Made by a program: the position numbers and the translations under genes | Shown here: positions 1 through 7,465 of the stretch, piece after piece | Layout: every line of letters begins with the position of its first letter | Position numbering within the stretch: the stretch's first letter is position 1 | Assembly: GCA_002386585.1 (NCBI GenBank) | Contig: DGIZ01000013.1 | Coordinates: 1 to 7,465 of the forward strand | Reading direction: 5' to 3' | From: Brevundimonas sp. UBA4609 | Lineage (GTDB): Bacteria > Pseudomonadota > Alphaproteobacteria > Caulobacterales > Caulobacteraceae | DNA length: 7,465 bases | Notes under the pieces: generated by a model | What the model saw: the letters and a program-made list of their open reading frames with translations, nothing else | What the model was told of the DNA's origin: nothing | The model's database searches: none

Positions 1-450
1 ACCCTGATCCTGGCGGGCGCCGCCGCCCTGGACCGGGCTCGCGCCGCGCTGGACGAGGTGGGCGTCGGCCATCTGGCGGATCGCGGCGTCGCCGAGATGT
101 CGGGCGGTGAGCGGGCGCGCGTCCTGCTGGCCCGCGCCCTGACGGCTCCAGCGCCCTTGCTGGCGGCGGACGAACCGATCGCGGGGCTGGACCCCGACGC
201 CCAGCTTCTGGTGCTGGAGCGCCTGCGGGCCCGAGCTGATGCTGGACGCGGGATATTGGTCAGCCTGCACGATCTGACCCTGGCGGCGCGTTTCGCCGAC
301 CGGGTGGTGGTGCTGGATCAGGGCTGCACTGCGGCTGAAGGCGCGCCGACCGAGGCCCTGTCGCCGCGCATTCTGAAGACCGTTTTCAACCTCGACGCCG
401 TTTGGCTGGAGGCGTTGGACGGGCCGATTCTGGCGGCCCGCCGCCTGTAG
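1..450 (+). CDS. ABC transporter ATP-binding protein, 3' part (iron/siderophore or B12 type)
   Basis: This is the C-terminal 149 residues of an ABC ATPase; the gene starts left of the window, so the Walker A and Q-loop are not visible. In visible numbering the signature motif is MSGGER at 33-38, Walker B with its catalytic Glu is LLAADEP at 53-59, the D-loop is AGLD at 61-64, and the H-loop His is in SLHDL at 88-92. After the H-loop come a short strand with VVVLDQG and a tail of the form EALSPRILKTVFNLD. This resembles ATPases of FecE/HmuV/BtuD-type importers for ferric siderophores, haem or cobalamin, which energise uptake from the cytoplasmic face of the inner membrane. The substrate cannot be told from this fragment. 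The frame is open from base 1 and ends in TAG. Its permease and binding-protein partners, if linked, would lie upstream. Confidence is high for the ABC ATPase and moderate for the importer subtype. Confidence 0.9.
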   Translation, partial: TLILAGAAALDRARAALDEVGVGHLADRGVAEMSGGERARVLLARALTAPAPLLAADEPIAGLDPDAQLLVLERLRARADAGRGILVSLHDLTLAARFADRVVVLDQGCTAAEGAPTEALSPRILKTVFNLDAVWLEALDGPILAARRL

Positions 451-2499
451 TCAGGGTTGATAGGGTCGCGGGCCTGCGTTCGGCGGCGTGCCGCGCGCCA
501 GATCCGCCGACGGGGTCAGGGGGGCCGAGCCGCCGTTCAGCCGAGCGCGATAGACCTGCATGTTCTCCATCACCCGCATCATGTAGTTGCGCGTCTCGGT
601 GAAGGGCGCGCACTCGATGAAGTCGATGGGATCGACCTGGGCCTGACGCGGATCGCCGCAGCGGGCGGTCCATTGCGGCGGACGCGCCGGTCCGGCGTTG
701 TAGCCGACGGCGGCCAGCAAGGGCGATCCGCCGAAATTGTTCATCAGCTCGCCCAGGTGATAGCTGCCCAGAGTCATGTTGATCTCGGGGTCCCACAGCT
801 GCTCGGCGCTGAACGCGCGGCCCATGCGGCGCGCCACCCCCTGCGCCGTGGCTGGCAGAAGCTGCATCATCCCCCGCGCATCGGCGCCCGAACGAACCAG
901 AGGGTCGAAGCTGGATTCCTGACGGGTGATGGCCAGGGCGAACTCATTGGGGGCCATGCCCGGAACCTGCTGCGGAAGGCGGATCGGATACATCCGCTCC
1001 GGCATGACGAAGCCACGCTGGCTGGCCGCGCGGCCGACCATCATCGATCCGAACTGATCACCATAGCCCTGCATCAGGTCGAACAGCTGCGACAGATCAT
1101 AGGGCGAGGGCAGCGCATCATCCAGGTGGTAGGCGAAGACCCGCATCAGGTTCTTCTCGCCGATCTGACCCAGGATGCGGGTCGCCCGCACCACCTCATT
1201 GCCCTCGAAGCGATTGACATCCTCGGGCGAGGGAGTGGGCTCGCCGGGCAGGGTCAGGGTGGTCGCGCCGGCTTTTTCCGCAGCAAGCTGGCCGTAGAAG
1301 GTCTGCCAGTGCGCGGCGCCCGCCTGATACCAATTCTGGGCGCCCTGTCTGTCGCCGCGCGCCTCGGCCGCACGACCCAGCCAGTAGAGGGCGCGCCCCT
1401 GGGTGATCGGGGTCGAGGAGGCGTTGCGCAGCGCCTCGAAATGTTGGGCGGCTGTCGCCGGGTCGTTCAGCTTGGTGAGAGCCACCCAGCCGGCGAAGAA
1501 TTCGGCGTCGACCTTGCGTTCGCCCGAAGGGAAGCCGTGGCCGTTCATCGCGGCGTAGGCGGCGCGAGCGTTCCCCTGTTGCAGGGCGTCGAGGAAATAG
1601 TTGCGGCGTTCGCTCCACAGGGTGTTCTGGCCGTCCGCGTGCGAGGGGGCGGCGGGCAGGGCGGACAGGAGCGGGAAGGCCTCGGATTGACGACCGGCGG
1701 AGCGCAGCAGGCGCACCCGCTCCAGCACCACGGCCGGGTCGTTGGCCTGAGCGGGCGACAGGCCGGCGACGATGGCGTCCGGGGCGTAGGCAGTTCGAAG
1801 CGACATCACGGCGTTGGCGACGGCCTGGCGGTCGGCCGGAACCAGGGCGACCATGGCGCGCGTCGCCGGGCCGTGCGGTCCCAGCAGCAGCATGTCCAGC
1901 CGCGCCACATGGTCGTCGCTGGTCAACCAGCCGCTCCAGCGCGAATAGATCCGGCTTTGCTGGGCTTCTTCAAAGCTTTGGGTGCGCCACCAGTCGCGAA
2001 TCAGGGCCTGGGCCTCCTGGCGGCGGCCCGTCTGCTCCAGCGCGCCGGCCAGGGCGATGGCGCCCTGGGCCGTGGTGGGGGCGGTTCCGTTGAAGAAGGC
2101 CAGGACGGCGTCCGGCGACTGGCCCGCCATGTCCAGAGCGCGCTCGCCCGCCGCTCGACGAGAATCGCCGCGGGGCCAGCTCGCCAGATCGGTCTGAGCC
2201 AGCGCCAGGTCGCTGTAGGACATCTGCTTGTCCGAGGTGTCCACCAGGGCCCATTCGACCAGCTTGCGTGCGGTCGGATCGGAAATGCGGGCCATGATGG
2301 ACTGGGTTCCGACGACGTCGCGCGCCCGCGCGGCCGTCAGGCCCTGCTGCACCAGGGCGGCGTCCTGGCTGTTGATGATTCCGCCCTGACTGGCGGAGTA
2401 GGGGACCGGCGTGCTGTTCAGCACATCCTGAGCCGGTGGAGTCAGTATCGCCAGGGCGGCGGCCACGGTCGTCGCGATCATCAGATATCTGATCCTCAT
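451..2499 (-). CDS. slt: Slt70-like soluble lytic murein transglycosylase
   Basis: This 682-residue protein should cleave the MurNAc-GlcNAc bond of peptidoglycan in the periplasm, leaving 1,6-anhydro-MurNAc ends. Residues 1-24 look like a Sec signal peptide (basic RIR, then a hydrophobic stretch to about 20). No lipobox Cys is present, so it is probably soluble rather than a lipoprotein. Residues about 45-400 are Ala-rich helical repeats like the superhelical U-domain of Slt70. The catalytic SLT domain covers about 510-655: catalytic Glu528 in ITRQESSF, then [10 protein letters not shown] (543-552), YNAGP (600-604) and [12 protein letters not shown] (635-646). The last 30 residues are Pro/Gly-rich. 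The protein is somewhat longer than E. coli Slt70. The codon just upstream of ATG 2499 is an in-frame TGA, so this is the most upstream start; Met7 is a less likely alternative because it would lose the basic n-region. No strong Shine-Dalgarno is seen. It is divergent from dapA and convergent with the ABC gene. Confidence 0.93.
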   Translation of the reverse strand: MRIRYLMIATTVAAALAILTPPAQDVLNSTPVPYSASQGGIINSQDAALVQQGLTAARARDVVGTQSIMARISDPTARKLVEWALVDTSDKQMSYSDLALAQTDLASWPRGDSRRAAGERALDMAGQSPDAVLAFFNGTAPTTAQGAIALAGALEQTGRRQEAQALIRDWWRTQSFEEAQQSRIYSRWSGWLTSDDHVARLDMLLLGPHGPATRAMVALVPADRQAVANAVMSLRTAYAPDAIVAGLSPAQANDPAVVLERVRLLRSAGRQSEAFPLLSALPAAPSHADGQNTLWSERRNYFLDALQQGNARAAYAAMNGHGFPSGERKVDAEFFAGWVALTKLNDPATAAQHFEALRNASSTPITQGRALYWLGRAAEARGDRQGAQNWYQAGAAHWQTFYGQLAAEKAGATTLTLPGEPTPSPEDVNRFEGNEVVRATRILGQIGEKNLMRVFAYHLDDALPSPYDLSQLFDLMQGYGDQFGSMMVGRAASQRGFVMPERMYPIRLPQQVPGMAPNEFALAITRQESSFDPLVRSGADARGMMQLLPATAQGVARRMGRAFSAEQLWDPEINMTLGSYHLGELMNNFGGSPLLAAVGYNAGPARPPQWTARCGDPRQAQVDPIDFIECAPFTETRNYMMRVMENMQVYRARLNGGSAPLTPSADLARGTPPNAGPRPYQP
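2480..2493. repeat. Perfect 14-bp palindrome at the 5' end of slt
   Basis: ATCAGATATCTGAT is a perfect, AT-rich inverted repeat lying over codons 3-7 of the lytic transglycosylase gene, 4 bases inside its start codon. AT-rich symmetry in such a GC-rich region is what a dimeric regulator's operator can look like. However, one palindrome of this length is close to what chance would give in a window this size, and it also simply encodes part of the signal peptide. The symmetry is certain; its function is not. Confidence 0.35.
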
Positions 2500-2595
2500 T
2501 CATCTTTGGTTGCGGCCAAGCGGCGGGCAACCTACCCTTTGCCGATTAGTGACGGGCGGACCGCCGCCCATTCTCCGCGCAGGTATGTTGTTCCC
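2500..2595. promoter_or_regulatory. Divergent slt/dapA intergenic region, presumed promoters
   Basis: These 96 bases separate the divergent slt and dapA starts, so both genes must be transcribed from here or from within each other's 5' ends. No strong sigma-70 consensus is visible. The best plus-strand candidate is TTGCGG (2510-2515) with 17-base spacing to TACCCT (2533-2538), only three of six matches in each box. On the minus strand nothing stands out. A short AGG at 2581-2583 is the only Shine-Dalgarno-like element for dapA and sits a long 12 bases from its ATG. The presence of promoters is inferred from gene orientation; their exact positions are not supported. Confidence 0.45.
2554..2569 (+). 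repeat. Inverted repeat in the presumed dapA leader
   Basis: GGGCGG (2554-2559) and CCGCCC (2564-2569) form a perfect 6-bp, all-GC stem around the loop ACCG, ending 26 bases before the dapA ATG. There is no T-run after it, so it is not an intrinsic terminator. It could be an operator, a 5'-UTR stability hairpin, or a chance feature of GC-rich DNA. I do not recognise a lysine riboswitch here; the gap is far too short for one. Confidence 0.3.
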
Positions 2596-3480
2596 ATGAC
2601 CGCCCCCTTGTTCAAGGGCGTGATCACCGCCCTGATCACACCTCTTCGTGACGGAAACGTGGACGAGGCCGCTTTCAGGCGTCTGTTGGAACGCCAGATC
2701 GCCGCCGGGGTTCACGGCGTCGTGCCGATGGGCACCACGGGCGAAAGCGCGACCTTGCACTTGGACGAGCACAAGCGCGTGGTTGAACAGTGCGTGGAGA
2801 TCGCCGCCGGGCGCATCCGCGTCATCGCCGGCGCCGGTTCTTCAGCGACGGACAAGGCGATCGAACTGACCCGTTTCGCCAAGACGGTCGGCGCCGACGG
2901 CGCCCTGGTGGTCACGCCCTATTACAACCGCCCCTCGCAGGCCGGGATGCAGGCCCATTTCGAGGCCGTGGCCGATGCGGTGCAACTGCCGATTCTGCTC
3001 TACAACGTGCCCGGTCGTACCGGCGTGGACCTGTCGAACGAAACCGTTGCGGCCCTGGCGGCGCACCCGAACATCGTCGGCATCAAGGATGCGAGCGCGG
3101 ATGTGGCGCGGGCCAGTTGGATGCGAGCGAATATCCACGGCGCCTTCGACCTGATCTCGGGGGATGACTCCAGCTATCTGGGCTATGCCGCCCACGGAGG
3201 CGTCGGGGTGATCTCGGTGACCTCGAATGTCGCGCCGGAGGCCATGGTCGCCCTGTATGATGCGATTCAGGCCGGCGACTTCGCCGTCGCCCGATCCTGG
3301 CAGGAGCGCCTGATCGGCCTGCACAAGGCGCTGTTCCTCGACAACTCCCCGTCGCCGGCCAAATACGCCCTCGCCAGGCTGGGGCTATGCGAGGAAGAGG
3401 TCCGGCTGCCGCTGTCGCTGACGGCCGACGCCGTGAAGTCCGCCATCGACAAGGCGCTGACCGAGGCCGGGGTCGCCTGA
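2596..3480 (+). CDS. dapA: 4-hydroxy-tetrahydrodipicolinate synthase (DHDPS)
   Basis: This 294-residue protein has the length of a complete DapA. It condenses pyruvate with aspartate semialdehyde in the cytoplasm, the first committed step to meso-diaminopimelate and lysine. All catalytic residues can be placed with a constant +3 offset from E. coli DapA: Thr47-Thr48 in GTTGES, Tyr110 in PYYNRPSQ, Tyr136 and Arg141 in YNVPGRTG, and Schiff-base Lys164 in GIKDAS. SGDD (188-191) and [11 protein letters not shown] (201-211) continue the TIM barrel. The lysine feedback site differs: Leu56, Ser83 and Lys87 stand where E. coli has His53, Asn80 and Glu84, although Ser51, Ala52, His59 and Tyr109 are kept. 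ATG 2596 is the natural start because it gives the family N-terminus ([12 protein letters not shown]); the frame stays open upstream only as an antisense shadow of slt. smpB overlaps its stop codon by one base. Confidence 0.97.
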   Translation: MTAPLFKGVITALITPLRDGNVDEAAFRRLLERQIAAGVHGVVPMGTTGESATLHLDEHKRVVEQCVEIAAGRIRVIAGAGSSATDKAIELTRFAKTVGADGALVVTPYYNRPSQAGMQAHFEAVADAVQLPILLYNVPGRTGVDLSNETVAALAAHPNIVGIKDASADVARASWMRANIHGAFDLISGDDSSYLGYAAHGGVGVISVTSNVAPEAMVALYDAIQAGDFAVARSWQERLIGLHKALFLDNSPSPAKYALARLGLCEEEVRLPLSLTADAVKSAIDKALTEAGVA

Positions 3481-3950
3481 TGGCCGCTGACGCGCCCAAG
3501 CAAAAGACGATCGCCGAAAATCGGCGCGCACGCTTCGACTACTTCCTCGAGGACTACATCGAGGCCGGAATCCAGTTGTTGGGCACCGAAATCAAGGCCC
3601 TGCGCGACGGGCGGGCGAACATCGCCGAAAGCTATGTCTCGCCGGAGGGGCGCGAGATGGTGCTGATCAACGCTGACATCCCGCCCTACAAGATGGCGAA
3701 CCGCTTCAACCATGAGCCGCGCCGCCACCGGAAGCTGCTGCTGCACCGCAAGCAGATCGACAAGCTGATCGGCGCCGTCCAGCGGGACGGCCGCACCATC
3801 GTTCCGGTGCGCCTGTATCTGAACGAGGCGGGCAAGGCGAAGCTGGAAATCGCCCTGGCCAAGGGCAAGAAGCTGCACGACAAACGCGAGGTTTCGGCCG
3901 AACGGGACTGGCAGCGAGACAAGGCGCGCCTGCTGCGCGACAAGGGATAA
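3480..3950 (+). CDS. smpB: SsrA-binding protein SmpB
   Basis: SmpB (156 residues, close to the usual 150-160) binds tmRNA and delivers it to stalled ribosomes, where trans-translation tags the unfinished protein and frees the ribosome. Family landmarks run in order: [14 protein letters not shown] (12-25), [17 protein letters not shown] (28-44), NIAESYV (47-53), RRHRKLLLH (81-89), GKKLHDKRE (129-137), and the tail [10 protein letters not shown] (143-152) that probes the empty mRNA channel. The start ATG shares its A with the dapA TGA (TGATG), a typical coupling arrangement, and GGGG at 3469-3472 lies 7 bases upstream as a possible Shine-Dalgarno inside dapA. The open frame extends upstream to 3387, but that part overlaps dapA and lacks family similarity. 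Cotranscription with dapA is very likely. The tmRNA gene ssrA is not in this window. Confidence 0.97.
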   Translation: MAADAPKQKTIAENRRARFDYFLEDYIEAGIQLLGTEIKALRDGRANIAESYVSPEGREMVLINADIPPYKMANRFNHEPRRHRKLLLHRKQIDKLIGAVQRDGRTIVPVRLYLNEAGKAKLEIALAKGKKLHDKREVSAERDWQRDKARLLRDKG

Positions 3951-4024
3951 GTGCGGTTCCGCTTTGCGCGCCGCGCGACGCGCGATAAACGAGCGATGAT
4001 GGGGTGCGTCTTGCGGAGTTCACG
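3951..4024 (+). promoter_or_regulatory. smpB-mrcA intergenic region with alternating CG tract
   Basis: This 74-base gap holds a run of alternating C and G (about 3966-3984). Within it, CGCGC (3972-3976) and GCGCG (3980-3984) can form a 5-bp stem around GAC, followed by ATAAAC. No T-run follows, so an intrinsic terminator for dapA-smpB is not supported. GATAAA at 3984-3989 resembles a -10 box, but no -35 box sits at a good distance. The gap could hold an mrcA promoter, or mrcA could be read through from dapA-smpB; the sequence does not decide. Confidence 0.3.
4015..4018 (+). promoter_or_regulatory. Shine-Dalgarno deciding the mrcA start
   Basis: GGAG here lies 6 bases before GTG 4025, ideal spacing. 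The alternative in-frame GTG at 4004 has no comparable site at proper distance, and starting there would add seven residues (MRLAEFT) to the cytoplasmic tail. The two ATGs at 3996 and 3999 are out of frame. This favours 4025 as the start. Confidence 0.7.
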
Positions 4025-6442
<2,418 letters not shown>

Positions 6443-6464
6443 GGCTCTAGTTACACCCCTCTTC

Positions 6465-6493
6465 GGCGCGCCGGATGCTCTGGCGCGCCCTTT
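6465..6493 (+). terminator. Strong GC-rich hairpin between mrcA and prfB, possible terminator
   Basis: GGCGCGCCGGA (6465-6475) pairs with TCTGGCGCGCC (6479-6489) around the loop TGC, giving an 11-bp stem with a single G-U wobble. Only a short CTTT follows, so as an intrinsic terminator it is of the weak-tail kind common in high-GC bacteria. The stem holds the 8-bp self-complementary sequence GGCGCGCC twice. Because prfB begins only 29 bases beyond the hairpin, it may instead be a partial terminator, attenuator or mRNA-processing and stability element. Confidence 0.65.
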
Positions 6494-6501
6494 CACCCCC
6501 G

Positions 6502-6521
6502 TATCGCTGGAGATTGCGATG
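6502..6521 (+). promoter_or_regulatory. prfB: prfB ribosome-binding site, possibly in a hairpin loop
   Basis: GGAG (6509-6512) lies 6 bases before ATG 6519 and is a good Shine-Dalgarno. Flanking it, ATCGC (6503-6507) is perfectly complementary to GCGAT (6516-6520), with a possible extra U-G pair (6502/6521). The fold would put the Shine-Dalgarno in an 8-base loop and the start codon in the stem. The ribosome-binding site is well supported; the regulatory hairpin is a hypothesis. Confidence 0.6.
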
Positions 6522-7465
6522 AGACCGGATGTCGAGGCCATGAAGGCCGACATCGAGCAGAGCGTCGCTCTGCTCAGGAGGCGACTTTGACTGGGATGTC
6601 GCTCTAAGAAAGCTCGATGAGCTGAATGCGCGGGTCGAGGATCCGACGCTGTGGGACAATCCCGAACAGGCCCAGGCCGTTAGCCGCGAACGCTCGCGTC
6701 TTGAAGCCCAGGTCAGCGCCGTCAAGGACATGGAGCAGGGTCTCGAAGACGGGATCATGCTGGCCGACATGGCGGACGAAGAGGGCGACGAAGCCACTCT
6801 CAACGAAGCCCGTGAACAGCTGAAGGCGATCAAGGACCGCGCCGCGCGCGCCGAGCTGGAAGCCCTGCTGTCCGGCGAGGCCGACGGCAATGACGCCTAT
6901 CTGGAGGTCAACTCGGGCGCCGGCGGCACGGAGTCGAACGACTGGGCCGGAATGCTGCTACGCATGTACAGCCGCTGGGCGCGCTCGCACGGCTATGAGG
7001 TCGAGCTTCAGGAAGAGGAATCCGGCGAACAGGCGGGCATCAAGTCGGCGACCCTGCTGGTCTCCGGCCCCAACGCCTATGGCTGGCTGAAGTCGGAATC
7101 GGGCGTTCACCGTCTGGTCCGCATCAGCCCCTATGACGCGGCGGCCAAGCGGCACACTTCCTTCGCCTCGGTCGGGGTGTCGCCGGTCGTCGACGACAGC
7201 ATCGAGATCGACATCAACCCGTCGGACGTCCGCACGGACACCTATCGCGCGTCCGGCGCGGGCGGCCAGCACGTCAACAAGACGGACTCGGCCGTGCGCC
7301 TGACCCACATTCCGACCAATACCGTGGTGGCTTGTCAGGCGGGCCGCTCGCAGCACCACAACCGCGATCAGGCGTGGAAGATGCTGCGTGCGCGTCTGTA
7401 TGAGCTGGAGCTTCAGAAGCGTGAGGCTGCGGCGCAGGCCCTGGCCGACGCCAAGACCGACATCG
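6519..7465 (+). CDS. prfB: Peptide chain release factor 2, frameshifted, 3' end cut by window
   Basis: RF2 recognises UGA and UAA stop codons and triggers peptide release. The gene is in two frames: 23 codons from ATG 6519 to an in-frame TGA at 6588-6590, then, after a +1 shift past T6588, an open frame from GAC 6589 to the window end (315 residues in total; roughly the last 50-60 are missing). The second frame has no start codon between its upstream stop (6541-6543) and the shift site, so the shift is required. The anticodon-like tripeptide is Ser203-Pro-Tyr205 (E. coli SPF), in [12 protein letters not shown]; the catalytic GGQ is 248-250, in [11 protein letters not shown]. The position matching E. 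coli residue 246 is Ala, the usual bacterial form rather than the Thr of strain K-12. Residues 24-110 form the helical domain 1. Expression is expected to be autoregulated: low RF2 lets the ribosome pause at UGA and shift. Confidence 0.97.
6576..6591 (+). promoter_or_regulatory. prfB: Programmed +1 frameshift site of prfB
   Basis: AGGAGGCGACTTTGAC contains every element of the classic RF2 frameshift: an internal Shine-Dalgarno (AGGAGG, 6576-6581), a 3-base spacer (CGA), the slippery codon CTT (6585-6587), the stop TGA and a following C (6591) that makes the stop context poor. The arrangement matches E. coli prfB (AGGGGG, TAT, CTT TGA C) in spacing. The Shine-Dalgarno is written as two consecutive AGG arginine codons, rare in this GC-rich, CGC-preferring coding style, which suggests selection for the RNA element. 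Confidence 0.95.

Noticed and set aside
457..2595. A stop-free plus-strand frame antisense to slt and continuous with dapA.
   Set aside because: It is the shadow of GC-rich codon usage in slt; the translation is Arg/Gly/His-rich with no recognisable domain, and DapA has its normal N-terminus at 2596.
2500..2595. A lysine riboswitch before dapA.
   Set aside because: The gap is 96 bases with only one short hairpin, much too small for the aptamer plus expression platform.
2585..2599. A four-codon ORF (MLFP) whose stop overlaps the dapA ATG, as a possible leader peptide.
   Set aside because: It has no Shine-Dalgarno at workable distance (AGG is one base away) and no lysine or other regulatory codons.
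3966..3989. An intrinsic terminator after smpB.
   Set aside because: The CG hairpin is only 5 bp and is followed by ATAAAC, not a T-run.
6588..6590. prfB as a pseudogene because of an early in-frame stop.
   Set aside because: The stop sits in a perfect RF2 programmed frameshift site and the downstream frame is intact.
6447..6890. A minus-strand open frame of 147 codons over the prfB 5' end.
   Set aside because: It overlaps the RF2 frameshift region and domain 1; its Ser/Arg-rich translation reads as the complement of RF2 codons.

Overview
This window reads as ordinary core chromosome from a high-GC alphaproteobacterium. Caulobacterales (Brevundimonas or Caulobacter type) is the best guess, from the protein sequences and the dapA-smpB and mrcA-prfB neighbourhoods; this placement is by recognition, not by search. 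I see no mobile element, tRNA, rRNA, CRISPR array or obviously foreign DNA.

Layout from left to right: the 3' end of an ABC-transporter ATPase gene, probably for iron/siderophore or cobalamin uptake (1-450, +). Directly abutting it and convergent is a soluble periplasmic Slt70-type lytic transglycosylase (451-2499, -). A 96-bp divergent intergenic region (2500-2595) separates that gene from dapA (2596-3480, +) and smpB (3480-3950, +), which overlap by one base. A 74-bp GC-rich gap follows, then mrcA for the bifunctional penicillin-binding protein 1A (4025-6442, +; GTG start chosen from its Shine-Dalgarno). A strong hairpin lies at 6465-6489. The window closes with prfB for release factor 2 (6519 to the window end, +), which needs a programmed +1 frameshift at an in-frame TGA at 6588-6590 and so appears as two separate open frames.

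The genes fall into two themes. Peptidoglycan is served by DapA (first committed step to diaminopimelate and lysine), PBP1A (glycan polymerisation and cross-linking) and the lytic transglycosylase (glycan cleavage). Translation quality control is served by SmpB (tmRNA partner in ribosome rescue) and RF2 (termination at UGA/UAA).

The best points for a second look are the complete frameshift cassette in prfB, a small hairpin that would place the prfB start codon in a stem with the Shine-Dalgarno in its loop, the strong hairpin squeezed between mrcA and prfB, and a DapA whose lysine-feedback site lacks several of the E. coli ligand residues while its catalytic site is intact. I did not find a convincing undescribed system.
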